Below, piece after piece: positions 54,430 through 63,327 of a stretch of 64,000 nucleotides of DNA. Made by a program: the position numbers and the translations under genes. A model generated the notes under the pieces. That model made no database searches. It was not told the origin of the DNA and worked only from the letters and a program-made list of their open reading frames with translations. The stretch covers positions 2,232,001 through 2,296,000 of the forward strand of contig CAWBFN010000002.1 of NCBI GenBank assembly GCA_963788125.1, given 5' to 3'. Within the stretch, counting starts at the first letter, position 1; the number at the start of each line of letters is the position of its first letter. Source of the DNA: Bog-473 sp963788125. Its GTDB lineage: Bacteria; Actinomycetota; Acidimicrobiia; Acidimicrobiales; RAAP-2.

Positions 54430-54669
54430 ATGGGCCACGGACTGTTGGTCTTTATTAATGTTGCGTCCCTCGCGGTCGTCATCTGGGCGGTCATCGACGT
54501 GGTACGACGTCCCGCTGCTGCTCTCGCGCCCAGATGGAAGGCGCTTTGGATCGCCGGCATGGTGGGCGGGTGGTTCCTCTTCGGAATCATCGGAGCAATC
54601 GTGTCGGTCGTCTACCTGGTCGGACCGCGGAAACGACTGAAGGCCGGGGAGTACTCGAGTCGGTACTAG
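54430..54669 (+). CDS. small PLDc_N-like membrane protein
   Basis: 79 residues from ATG at 54430 with AGAGGAG ahead. Helices VFINVASLAVVIWAVIDVVR and LWIAGMVGGWFLFGIIGAIV, then VVYLVGPRKRL. Pattern of the phospholipase-D N-terminal membrane domain family (PLDc_N). Alone, without phospholipase part. Confidence 0.8.
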   Translation: MGHGLLVFINVASLAVVIWAVIDVVRRPAAALAPRWKALWIAGMVGGWFLFGIIGAIVSVVYLVGPRKRLKAGEYSSRY

Positions 54670-54746
54670 AGCTGCGACGCCAGTTGGTCCCGGCGGCGGC
54701 TCATGGCACTATGCAGGCGGTTCTCTACCGGTGAGAGGAGCTTGTC

Positions 54747-55154
54747 ATGAAGACGTCTGGGATTACGGCGGCGCTGCCGGCACAGGACCTGAGCCGAGCC
54801 AAAGCGTTCTACCTCGACAAAGTGGGACTTCAGGCAGTCGGGTCCCACTTTCTCGTCGCCAGCGATGGACAGTTGGGCCTCACGGTTGGAGATGGCGTCA
54901 ACCAGCTCGCCCTCTATCCGGCCTCGGCGAGGTCGTCAGGGGAGTTCACACAGGCCATCCTTCAGGTCACCGACGTGCGCGCTGCCGTCGAAGAGATGAG
55001 GGGTCCCGGCGTGAAGTTCGAGGAGTACGACAACGCCGAGACGTGGACAGAGAACGGTATTGCTCGGACGCCAGATGGGCGCGAGGGCGCGTGGTTCAAG
55101 GACCCGGAAGCAACCTGGTCGGCATCGTTCGCGCCCTGGGGAGCTAGGGACTGA
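54747..55154 (+). CDS. VOC superfamily protein
   Basis: 135 residues from ATG at 54747 with GAGAGGAG. TAALPAQDLSRAKAFYLDKV and EGAWFKDPEATWSAS give the usual VOC ends. Substrate unknown. Converges on the gene at 55159. Confidence 0.9.
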   Translation: MKTSGITAALPAQDLSRAKAFYLDKVGLQAVGSHFLVASDGQLGLTVGDGVNQLALYPASARSSGEFTQAILQVTDVRAAVEEMRGPGVKFEEYDNAETWTENGIARTPDGREGAWFKDPEATWSASFAPWGARD

Positions 55155-55158
55155 GGGC

Positions 55159-55542
55159 TTAGGAAACGGCGCGACAGTTAGTCGCGGACTCATGCGAGAC
55201 CGCCTTCGCCGTCGACGGAACCGAAACCATCACTGCCCCGGCTGGGGTCACGGATATGGCGTAGCGGGTGCCACCACTCTCCGGCCAGGACGTGAGAAAT
55301 GGTCCGCCATCCGTGTGACCGGTCAGCAGTCCCGGTGTCGGTGCCACGTCAGGATTTTCGACATGGAACGCCGCGACCGCTGTCTCAACCGCCGTGACGT
55401 TAGAGGTGCACGTGGCCTGTAGACCCTTTCCGGTCATCGCGCCGAGGTCGAGCACGACCAGGGCAGCCGACAGTGCAATCACCACGACGAAGCCTGCGGC
55501 CCTCTTCGTTGCTTTGACATTCGCCAGGGCAACGTGTCCCAT
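55159..55542 (-). CDS. exported pilin/pseudopilin-like protein of unknown function
   Basis: 127 residues. Start basic and hydrophobic, AAGFVVVIALSAALVVLDLG. Then CTSNVTAVETAVAAFHVENP and LTSWPESGGTRYAISVTPAG, similar to the C-terminal part of actinobacterial type IV pilin-like proteins. The prepilin cleavage motif is not seen. Function unknown. Confidence 0.55.
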   Translation of the reverse strand: MGHVALANVKATKRAAGFVVVIALSAALVVLDLGAMTGKGLQATCTSNVTAVETAVAAFHVENPDVAPTPGLLTGHTDGGPFLTSWPESGGTRYAISVTPAGAVMVSVPSTAKAVSHESATNCRAVS

Positions 55543-55840
55543 CGCCGGGTCTCACTTCCGATCCGTTCAATGGCGCGAACTCCGCCATGGCCTCGTCCCA
55601 CGATCATGGATGAATTCACTCTGGGATACCAGGGTCGAAATGCCCAAGTTTGCTCATCAACCTGGGCAATTGACGAAATTGTTCGAGTACGCGCCTCGGG
55701 GATGGTCCACAATGCCCTCCCTTCCATGGGAGAGACGTTGAAAGTTCTTCACGCGCGAGATACACGCGCCTACACTCCATCCCCCGGATCGCCCAGCCGA
55801 CCCTCGTAAACTACAAAGACACCTCGAGGAGGCGGGTGCT
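55543..55840. other. intergenic region, no gene seen
   Basis: 298 nt. Only short frames without ribosome sites; no RNA recognised. Confidence 0.5.
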
Positions 55841-56665
55841 ATGAGGGTGACCGAAGACACGAACGAGATGTCTGCGCAGCGTCCGACGTCGTGGCGAGAC
55901 CGGCATCGTCAGCGGGCCTCCGGCCGGCGTGGGAAGTACGGGGTCGACGGCGGATCTATCACCCTCTTCGTCTACGGAGGTGCGCTGAGCGCGCTCGCCG
56001 TCACCTTGTTCCGCCAGTCTCGACGCGGACACGGTGTCCAAGCGCTTCTTGCCGGGTCAGCTGCTGTGGCCGTTGTGGGCTCTGCGGTGAGCTACTTCTA
56101 CTCGACGGGGCCGGGCAAGAGATCGATCTGGACGGAGGTTCTCGACGAGCTGAGCCTTGGCGGCGACGAGGACGTGCTCGACGTCGGCTGTGGACGAGGT
56201 GCGGTCCTCATGCTCGCGGCGCAGAGGATCCCGCGGGGGAGAGCGGTGGGCGTCGATGTCTGGCGACGTATCGATCAGAGCGGCAACAGCCTGGCCGCCA
56301 CCGAGCGCAACGCGGTGCTGGAGGGCGTGGACGACCGGGTCGACGTGTACGACGGTGACGCGCGCGAGCTGCCGTTTCGGGGCGGGTCGTTCGATCTGGT
56401 GATGAGCAATCTCACCCTTCACAACATCCGGGACGCCGACGAGCGCAAGGAGGCGCTCGACGAGGTGGTGCGCGTTCTGCGTCCGGGGGGACGGCTTCGC
56501 ATCGTCGACCTCCATGCCGAGGGGTATGTGGGACCGCTGCAGGATGCGGGATGCGTCGACATCGAGGCTCGCCGGCTCGACTGGCGGACGTGGTGCGGCC
56601 TGCCGGGTCACCATCTGGTTCTCGTCGAGGCGAGAACTCCAGACACTGAGGACGACGCGCGCTGA
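55841..56665 (+). CDS. membrane-anchored class I SAM-dependent methyltransferase
   Basis: 274 residues from ATG at 55841. Two hydrophobic stretches near the start (ITLFVYGGALSALAVTLF, ALLAGSAAVAVVGSAVSYFY), then DVLDVGCGRGAVLMLAAQRI (SAM motif I), FDLVMSNLTLHNIRDADERK and VLRPGGRLRIVDLHAEGYVG. Homologues with the same two helices are seen in several phyla. Substrate unknown. Confidence 0.88.
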   Translation: MRVTEDTNEMSAQRPTSWRDRHRQRASGRRGKYGVDGGSITLFVYGGALSALAVTLFRQSRRGHGVQALLAGSAAVAVVGSAVSYFYSTGPGKRSIWTEVLDELSLGGDEDVLDVGCGRGAVLMLAAQRIPRGRAVGVDVWRRIDQSGNSLAATERNAVLEGVDDRVDVYDGDARELPFRGGSFDLVMSNLTLHNIRDADERKEALDEVVRVLRPGGRLRIVDLHAEGYVGPLQDAGCVDIEARRLDWRTWCGLPGHHLVLVEARTPDTEDDAR

Positions 56666-56732
56666 GCATGTAGCACCCTCGTTTTTGGCCCCTAGGCTGT
56701 CCCTGTTCTGTGGCGCGAGGCGAGGAGGGACG

Positions 56733-57767
56733 ATGAACTACCGCAACTTGGGTTCGACCGGGGTCAAGGTCAGCCCGCTGTGTCTCGGGGCAATGATGTT
56801 CGGGGGTTGGGGTAATCCCGATCATGACGACTCGATGAGGATCATCCACTCGGCAATCGACGCCGGGATCAACTTCATCGATACCGCTGACGCCTACTCG
56901 GCCGGGGAGTCAGAGGAGATCGTGGGCAAGGCGGTGAGCGGCCGGCGGGACAGTCTGGTGATAGCCACCAAGGTGCACTTTCCGGCCAGCACCGACCCCA
57001 ATCAACAGGGCAACTCGCGGCGGTGGATCATTCAGGAGTGCGAGAACAGCCTGCGGCGGCTGGGCACCGACTATATCGACCTCTATCAGATCCACCGTCC
57101 CGATCCCGACGTTGCCATCGACGAGACCCTCGGCGCCCTGACCGACCTGGTCCGCCAGGGCAAGGTCCGGTACCTGGGCTCTTCGACCTTCCCGCCCTCG
57201 TCCATCGTCGAGGCCCAATGGACGGCCGAACGGCGCCAGCGCGAGCGGTTCGTCTGCGAGCAGCCGCCCTACTCCATGCTGGTACGCGGCATCGAAACCG
57301 AGGTTCTCCCCACGTGCCAGAAGTACGAGATGGGGGTCATCCCATGGAGCCCGCTGGCCGGAGGCTGGCTGTCCGGCAAGTGGCGCAAGGGTGTGGAGAA
57401 CCTCACCAGCCGCCGCGCCGAGCGACTTCCCCAGCGCTACGACCTGTCGCTTCCGGGCAACCAGGCCAAGCTGGAGGCGGCCACCGATCTCGGCGACCTG
57501 GCCGAGAAAGCGGGGATCACGCTCATTCACATGGCGCTGGCCTTCGTGCTCCGGCATCCGGCCGTCACCTCGGCCATCATCGGTCCCCGCACCCAGGAGC
57601 ACTTGGACAGCCAGATCGGAGCCCTCGACGTGACCCTCGACGACGCGGTGTTGGATCGGATCGACGAGATCGTCAGGCCGGGCACCAACTTCACCCCTAC
57701 CGACGCCGGCTATGAGCCACCCTCGCTGACCGACGCGGCGCGGAGGCGCAGAACCGTCCCTGACTGA
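56733..57767 (+). CDS. aldo/keto reductase
   Basis: 344 residues from ATG at 56733 with GAGGAGGG. MNYRNLGSTGVKVSPLCLGA, catalytic D50 and Y55 in FIDTADAYSAGESE, K80 in IATKVHF, H121 in YQIHRPDPDVA. NADPH-dependent reduction of an unknown carbonyl compound. Confidence 0.94.
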   Translation: MNYRNLGSTGVKVSPLCLGAMMFGGWGNPDHDDSMRIIHSAIDAGINFIDTADAYSAGESEEIVGKAVSGRRDSLVIATKVHFPASTDPNQQGNSRRWIIQECENSLRRLGTDYIDLYQIHRPDPDVAIDETLGALTDLVRQGKVRYLGSSTFPPSSIVEAQWTAERRQRERFVCEQPPYSMLVRGIETEVLPTCQKYEMGVIPWSPLAGGWLSGKWRKGVENLTSRRAERLPQRYDLSLPGNQAKLEAATDLGDLAEKAGITLIHMALAFVLRHPAVTSAIIGPRTQEHLDSQIGALDVTLDDAVLDRIDEIVRPGTNFTPTDAGYEPPSLTDAARRRRTVPD

Positions 57768-57853
57768 TCCATCGGCATCTCCCTGCGCCTCACGGGCGGA
57801 GGTCACTAGTCTCGTAGCGACCACATCCACTCCCATGACCGCCAGGAGGTCCC

Positions 57854-58330
57854 GTGTCCCCCGAACGAGTGTCTGCCAGCCGTCGTATCGCCGCTCCGGC
57901 GAGCACGCTGTTCCAGATCGTGTCCAGTCCTTCGGGCCAGGTTGCGATCGACGGGTCCGGGATGCTCGAGGCAGCTCCCGACGACCGACCGTTGACCAAG
58001 GTCGGTGAGACCTTCGATATGGATATGGACCGAACACCGCTCGGTGATATTCCGAACCTGACGAAGTACCAGGTTCGCAATACCGTGACCCAGATCGTTC
58101 CCGACCACCTCATTGAGTGGACCGTGGGCAGTGGAGACAACCCGCCGTTCGGACACACCTATGGCTGGGTCCTCGACTCCGTCAGTCAAACCGAGACCGA
58201 TGTCACCAACTACTGCGACTGGTCAAACGCCACCGAGGAGTTCCGCTCCCGACTGACCTGGCCGGTCGTACCGGTGGCCATGCTGGAAAAGTCCGTCGAA
58301 AACCTCGAACGGGTGGCGACCGAGCGTTGA
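57854..58330 (+). CDS. SRPBCC family protein
   Basis: 158 residues from GTG at 57854. ASRRIAAPASTLFQIVSSPS starts the START-like fold, HLIEWTVGSGDNPPFGHTYG and VTNYCDWSNATEEFRSR follow. Lipid or hydrophobic ligand binding, role unknown. Converges on the SnoaL gene by 7 nt. Confidence 0.85.
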   Translation: MSPERVSASRRIAAPASTLFQIVSSPSGQVAIDGSGMLEAAPDDRPLTKVGETFDMDMDRTPLGDIPNLTKYQVRNTVTQIVPDHLIEWTVGSGDNPPFGHTYGWVLDSVSQTETDVTNYCDWSNATEEFRSRLTWPVVPVAMLEKSVENLERVATER

Positions 58331-58337
58331 CCCGACC

Positions 58338-58694
58338 TCACCTCTGCGGGTTCTCATAGAAGACTCGGACCCTGGCAGCGTGGCCTTTCGAGTTCAGTTC
58401 GACCACGTCGAGCACACGGTTGTCGTTTTCCCGGCGGTACCACAACGCGTACCCCACCGGGCCACTGAGGAATGCCTCCTCGGTGAAGGTCAGCTGAGGG
58501 GCGAGTGCAAGTCCACGTTCAAAATGGCGACGTAGTTCGCTCTTACCGTGAAGGCGCCCGTCGTCGCGGCCCCATCTCTGAACGACAGTGGAGGCGACGA
58601 AGTCGACATCCTCGGCGTAGCAGGCCATGATCGCATCGAGATCGTGCGCGTTCCAGGCGGTGACCCAGGCGGCGGCGTGGCGTCGTGCGTCCAT
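58338..58694 (-). CDS. SnoaL-like / NTF2-fold protein
   Basis: 118 residues from ATG at 58694 (a longer start at 58709 adds five). AAAWVTAWNAHDLDAIMACY, AEDVDFVAS, GRDDGRLHGKSELRRHFERG and the final KGHAARVRVFY fit the SnoaL_2 fold. Fourth such protein in the window. Role unknown. Confidence 0.82.
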   Translation of the reverse strand: MDARRHAAAWVTAWNAHDLDAIMACYAEDVDFVASTVVQRWGRDDGRLHGKSELRRHFERGLALAPQLTFTEEAFLSGPVGYALWYRRENDNRVLDVVELNSKGHAARVRVFYENPQR

Positions 58695-58778
58695 GCCACA
58701 TGCTGTCACGGGTCGGCTCGACCGAAGGAACGAACATTCCCGGCTTTGTGCGATGCGCGATCCGCGATCCGCGATGCG

Positions 58779-59090
58779 CTAGGCCAGCTGCTCGACCCGA
58801 CTGGCGTAGTCGAGGAGGTCGTTCCACGACATCTCCGAGGGCTCCGTCCGCGGAGGACGGGCGCGGGCCGCCTCTAACAGCGCGTCCGCCCAGTGTCCCC
58901 GCCCGGCTCGGTGGGCGGCCTGGACGCGATCGCGCAGACCCTCGGGTGTGCGATGCAGCGCGCGGCTCCGGTACGGCTCGACGATCAGGGGCAGTTTCTC
59001 CCAGAGCACGCGCACCGCGTCTATCTGGGCACTCAGTCGTTCGAGCTGCTTATCCGGCTGCCTGAAGTCGAACACCCTTACCTCCCTCAT
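58779..59090 (-). CDS. hypothetical protein
   Basis: 103 residues from ATG at 59090. Amphipathic helices (QLERLSAQIDAVRVLWEKL, MSWNDLLDYASRVEQLA) and many Arg residues. No family recognised; no membrane segment. Confidence 0.5.
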   Translation of the reverse strand: MREVRVFDFRQPDKQLERLSAQIDAVRVLWEKLPLIVEPYRSRALHRTPEGLRDRVQAAHRAGRGHWADALLEAARARPPRTEPSEMSWNDLLDYASRVEQLA

Positions 59091-59250
59091 AGACGCACCT
59101 GTGGCAGATCGCCCCGGCGACCTGAACGTCGCGTGTACGGCCTGTGCGTGGCCGTGGTTCATCCTCTCACCCCAACGGTGGGTGCCCGATAGAGGCGAAA
59201 GCCCCTAATTGCAGCTAAAACCGCCAAAAAGAGCCGATCTCCCGCGCGCC

Positions 59251-59301
59251 TCACTGGACGGACGGCATCACTGGACGGACGGCATCACCGGACGGGCGGC
59301 A
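59251..59301. repeat. 17-nt tandem repeat (3 copies)
   Basis: TCACTGGACGGACGGCA repeated at 59251, 59268 and 59285 (third with two changes), in the gap between the genes ending 59090 and 59332. Confidence 0.88.
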
Positions 59302-59331
59302 TCCCGAATGGCCCGCCGTCGACCAGTTCGG

Positions 59332-61428
59332 TTAGGGGCCGAGCGCCGCTGACCCGGCTCCGGCCGTCACCGGCGCGGTGCCGGGCACGATCTCGGTGGC
59401 GAACGACTGCAGGAGCTTGACCAGTTCGGGAACCTGTTCGGGCGACCACCCCGCCAAGAGCCCCTCGAGCCTGTGGCGCACGGCGTCGATCAGCTGATCG
59501 GCCACGGCCGCACCGCTCGGGGTGAGGGCGAGGGGAGCGGAGACGCCCTCGGCCCCGTCCGCGCCGGCCCCGTCCGCGCCGGCGCTGTCACCAGCGGGCA
59601 GCGCCTCGATGATCAGGCCGCGCTCGAGGAGCTCGCCGACGGCGGTATCGAGCGCGGACGTGGGGACGTTCTGCACCTGGGCCAGGGCCGGCAGGTCCAC
59701 CGCGGGGTCCCGGCGCAGCTGGATGAGCACCCAGCCGGCCGACAGGGGCAGGTCCGTTCCGACCTCGACGGCAATCCGTTGGAGCCACTCACGCATCTGC
59801 TGACGGCCGACGAGGACGCTCAGTGCCCGGATGATCTCCGACAACGAGTCGGCGGCACGCGGGGCGCCGAACGCGCCCGACAGGTCTTCGGTGGTCATCG
59901 TCGTGCGCATCGGCAGCTCCTTGATGAACCACGAGGAGATGAAGGCGACGATGGAGACGAACGCGGCCACCTCGAAGGCGGTGTTCAGGGCGCCGGCGTA
60001 GGCGGCCAGAAAGGTGTCGTGGACGGCGGGCGGGAGCTTGGCCAGGCTGGCCGAGCTGAAGTGCGAGGTATTGAGCTGGGCCGCCGAGGCGTGGGGGAAG
60101 TCGGCGCGTAGCTGGCTGGCCAGCCCGGTGGCGAAGATGGTGCCGATGATCGCCGTCCCCACCGAGCTGCCGATGTTGCGGAAGAGGGTGTTGCCCGAGG
60201 TGGCCACCCCGAGATCCTCGTAGCCCACCGCGTTCTGCACCGCCACCACCAGGACCTGCATGACCAGGCCGATCCCGAAGCCGGTCACGAACATGAAGAG
60301 GGCGGCCTGCAACGTCGACGTCGACGGCGACAGGTGCGACAAGAGGAAGAGGCCCACGGTCATGATGGCGGTTCCGGCGATGGGGAAGACCCGGTACCGC
60401 CCGGTGTGCGACACGATCTGACCACCGACGATGGAGGTGATCAGGAGCCCGGCCATGAGGGGGAGCAGGTCCAGCCCCGAACCGGTGGGCGAGGCCCCCT
60501 TGACCACCTGGAAGTAGAGGGGGAGGAAGGTGATGGCCCCGAACATGGCGAACCCGATCAGCAAGGCGACGATGCCGGCGGTGACGAAGACCTGGTTCTT
60601 GAGCAGCTTGAGGGGCAGGACGGGCTCGGCGGCCCGGCGCTCGGCCAGGACGAACACGCCCAGGGCCACCACGGTCACGGCGCCCAGGCCGATCACCTGG
60701 GTCGAGGCCCACGGATAGGTGGTGCCGCCCAGGCTCACCATGAGCACCAGGGCGGACAGGGCCAGAGCCAAGAGGGCGGCACCGAGGAAGTCGATCTGGT
60801 GGTGGACGCGGGCGGCCGCGGCGGGGAAGGTGACGGCTAGCACCACCAACGCCAGCGCCCCGATGGGCAGGTTGATGTAGAAGATCCAGCGCCACGACAG
60901 GTTGGTGGTCAAGGTGCCCCCGAGAAGGGGCCCGATCACGGTGGCCAGCCCGAACACCGCGCCGAACAGCCCCTGGTACCTGCCGCGCTGTCGGGGCGGG
61001 ACCACATCGCCGATGGCCGCCTGGGCACTGACGGTCAGGCCGCCCCCGCCCAGCCCCTGGAAGGCCCGGAAGGCGATCAACTCGACGAAGGTGTGGCTCA
61101 GCCCGCACAGGGCCGAGCCGATGAGGAAGATCACCAGGCCGACCTGAAGGACGATGCGCCGTCCGTACTGGTCGCCCAGCTTGCCGTAGAGCGGGGTGAC
61201 CACCGTCTGGGCCAACAGGTAGGCGGTGGTCACCCACGAGATGTGGTTCAGCCCACCCAGATCGCCGGCGATGGTGGGCAGCGCCGTGGCCACAATGGTG
61301 GCGTCCAGCGCCGCCATGAGCATGACCAGCATGAGCCCGGCGAAGACCAGGGCGAGCTTGCGGCCGTGGAGCTCTTGGGGTCCGTCCGCTGCAGCCAACC
61401 TCGTTCCTTCCCGGTCAGGTGTCCGCAC
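59332..61428 (-). CDS. DHA2 MFS exporter fused to a C-terminal MarR-like winged-helix domain
   Basis: 698 residues, GTG at 61428 (TTG at 61398 with GGAAGGA ahead is an alternative). The first 520 residues are a DHA2 exporter: MAALDATIVATALPTIAGDL, GKLGDQYGRRIVLQVGLVIF, GLFGAVFGLATVIGPLLGG. After a linker a MarR-type wHTH follows: LSAGWVLIQLRRDPAVDLPA, VPTSALDTAVGELLERGLII and a wing with Gly/Ala/Asp tracts (SAGADGAGADGAEG). The cytosolic domain could sense substrate or bind DNA. Divergent from the ABC exporter. Confidence 0.9.
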   Translation of the reverse strand: MRTPDREGTRLAAADGPQELHGRKLALVFAGLMLVMLMAALDATIVATALPTIAGDLGGLNHISWVTTAYLLAQTVVTPLYGKLGDQYGRRIVLQVGLVIFLIGSALCGLSHTFVELIAFRAFQGLGGGGLTVSAQAAIGDVVPPRQRGRYQGLFGAVFGLATVIGPLLGGTLTTNLSWRWIFYINLPIGALALVVLAVTFPAAAARVHHQIDFLGAALLALALSALVLMVSLGGTTYPWASTQVIGLGAVTVVALGVFVLAERRAAEPVLPLKLLKNQVFVTAGIVALLIGFAMFGAITFLPLYFQVVKGASPTGSGLDLLPLMAGLLITSIVGGQIVSHTGRYRVFPIAGTAIMTVGLFLLSHLSPSTSTLQAALFMFVTGFGIGLVMQVLVVAVQNAVGYEDLGVATSGNTLFRNIGSSVGTAIIGTIFATGLASQLRADFPHASAAQLNTSHFSSASLAKLPPAVHDTFLAAYAGALNTAFEVAAFVSIVAFISSWFIKELPMRTTMTTEDLSGAFGAPRAADSLSEIIRALSVLVGRQQMREWLQRIAVEVGTDLPLSAGWVLIQLRRDPAVDLPALAQVQNVPTSALDTAVGELLERGLIIEALPAGDSAGADGAGADGAEGVSAPLALTPSGAAVADQLIDAVRHRLEGLLAGWSPEQVPELVKLLQSFATEIVPGTAPVTAGAGSAALGP

Positions 61429-61599
61429 CGTCGGCGTACGGCCCCCCTCAGACGGGCAGCCTACGTTCCGGCGAATCGGCCCGGGAAACCTGCGAGACCG
61501 TCGTGCGCGCTCCTGTAGAGGGGATTCGTGACAAATGTCATGGGAGAGTGGTGATGACTCTCACTACCGGACGGCACGCGTCCGGCTCACCATGGTCGC

Positions 61600-62571
61600 A
61601 TGACACTTTCCGAGATTCACCCAGCCGGAGTTGCCGTAGCCGACCTCACCAAGACGTTCGGCTCGGTCCAGGCGGTGCGCGGCATCGACCTGGTGATCGC
61701 ACCCGGGGAGACGGTGGCGCTCGTCGGCCCGAACGGGGCCGGCAAGACGACGACGATCGACATGATCCTCGGGCTCACCCCACCGGACCACGGGAGCGTG
61801 TCGGTGTTCGGCCTGCCCCCGGCGGCGGCCGTTCGGGCCGGACGGGTCGGGGGCATGCTCCAGAGCGGCGCACCGCTCGATCACCTGCGGGTGCGCGAGC
61901 TGGTGGCGCTGATGGCGTCGTACTACCCGCACCCGCTCGACGTCGACGAGGTCCTGCGCCGGACCGGGACCGACGGCCTGGCGTCCCGCTGGACCACCAA
62001 GCTCTCCGGTGGGGAGGCCCAGCGGGTGCGGTTCGCCGCGGGCATCGTGGGCGACCCGGACCTGCTCGTGCTCGACGAGCCCACCGCGGCGATCGATGTC
62101 GAGGGTCGCCGCCAGTTCTGGCAGGCCATCCGGGCCATCGCCGAGCGGGGCACGACCATCCTGTTCGCCACCCACTACCTCGAAGAGGCCGACGCCTTCG
62201 CCGATCGGATCGTGATCATGGCCCGGGGGAGGATCGTCGCCGACGGGCCGGCTACCGAGATCAAGGCCCTGGCCGGCCTGCGCACCATCCGGGCGACGCT
62301 GCCCGAGGCCGACCTGGCCCGGCTGGGGAGGCTGCCCGGCGTGGCCAGCGTCGACCGCCACGGGGACACCGTGATCCTCATGTGCTCTGATGCCGACGCC
62401 GCGCTCGAGTCCCTCTACCGCGACATCGGGGGCCTGCGCGACGTCGAGGTGCGCGGGGGCAGTCTCGAAGAGGTGTTCATGGAGCTGACCGCCGACGAGC
62501 TGACCGCCGACGAGCTGACCGCCGACGACACCGCCCCGCGGGCGACCAGCACGCTGGAGGCCGCGAGATGA
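61600..62571 (+). CDS. ABC transporter ATP-binding protein
   Basis: 323 residues from ATG at 61600. Walker A GPNGAGKTTT, signature LSGGEAQRVRFA, Walker B LLVLDEPTAAIDVEGR, H-loop FATHYLEEAD. Multidrug/daunorubicin-type exporter subunit. C-terminus holds a 5-residue repeat (ELTAD x3). Overlaps the permease by 4 nt (ATGA). Confidence 0.95.
   Translation: MTLSEIHPAGVAVADLTKTFGSVQAVRGIDLVIAPGETVALVGPNGAGKTTTIDMILGLTPPDHGSVSVFGLPPAAAVRAGRVGGMLQSGAPLDHLRVRELVALMASYYPHPLDVDEVLRRTGTDGLASRWTTKLSGGEAQRVRFAAGIVGDPDLLVLDEPTAAIDVEGRRQFWQAIRAIAERGTTILFATHYLEEADAFADRIVIMARGRIVADGPATEIKALAGLRTIRATLPEADLARLGRLPGVASVDRHGDTVILMCSDADAALESLYRDIGGLRDVEVRGGSLEEVFMELTADELTADELTADDTAPRATSTLEAAR
62482..62526 (+). repeat. 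15-nt coding tandem repeat (3 copies)
   Basis: GAGCTGACCGCCGAC three times without change, coding ELTAD x3 near the C-terminus of the ABC ATPase. Confidence 0.95.
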
Positions 62572-63296
62572 GCGCCGCCACGCACGTGCGCTGCGAGATC
62601 CTGCGGACCGTCCGCAACCCGCGCACCCTGGGCATCACGCTGGGGCTCCCCCTCGTACTGTTCTTCGCCGTGGCCGGCGCCAACCGCCACGCGCACGTGG
62701 ACGGGATCTCCTTTCCGCTGTACTTCATGGGTGCCATGGCCGCCTACGGCGCCATGTTCGCCGCCGTCCAGCCCGGGGCGCGCATCGCCCTGGACCGCTC
62801 CACCGGTTGGACCCGCCAGCTGCGCATCACCCCGCTGCGGGCCCGCACCTACTTCGCCTCCAAGGTGCTCACCGCCTACCTGGTCGCCCTGGCCAGCCTG
62901 GTGGCGCTGTTTCTCGCCGGCAGCACGTTCGGTGTCCACATGGCGGCGGCCCGGTGGTTCGAGATCGGGGGCCTGCTGCTGATCGGGCTCGCCCCTCTGG
63001 TGGTGATCGGCGTGGCGCTGGGCCACCTGCTCGCCCCCGACTCCCTGACACCGGCCATCGCCGGGGTGGTGGTCCTCTTCGCCCTCTTCGGAGGCGCCTT
63101 CGGCCCGCTGTTCAAAACCGGGGCGATGCTCAGCGTCGTGAAATTGTTGCCCTCCTACTGGCTGGTCCAGGCGAGCCGGGTGGCCGACGGGGGCCGGGGG
63201 TGGCCGCTCGAAGCCTGGGTGGTGATCGCGGTGTGGACGGCGGCGATGATCGTGCTCGCCTCCGTGGCCTACCGACGCGACACGGGCCGGGTCTGA
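62568..63296 (+). CDS. ABC-2 type permease
   Basis: 242 residues from ATG at 62568. Six hydrophobic helices, including PLVLFFAVAGANRHAHVDG, SFPLYFMGAMAAYGAMFAAV, AIAGVVVLFALFGGAFGPLF; motif RSTGWTRQLRITPLRARTYF typical of ABC-2 permeases. Partner of the ATPase. Confidence 0.93.
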   Translation: MSAATHVRCEILRTVRNPRTLGITLGLPLVLFFAVAGANRHAHVDGISFPLYFMGAMAAYGAMFAAVQPGARIALDRSTGWTRQLRITPLRARTYFASKVLTAYLVALASLVALFLAGSTFGVHMAAARWFEIGGLLLIGLAPLVVIGVALGHLLAPDSLTPAIAGVVVLFALFGGAFGPLFKTGAMLSVVKLLPSYWLVQASRVADGGRGWPLEAWVVIAVWTAAMIVLASVAYRRDTGRV

Positions 63297-63327
63297 GCGC
63301 CGCCCTGGTCAGGGCGTGGACAGTAGC

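Noticed and set aside
59789..61237. 482-codon minus-strand alternative frame inside the MFS-MarR gene
   Set aside because: Arg/Pro-rich shadow of the real exporter frame.
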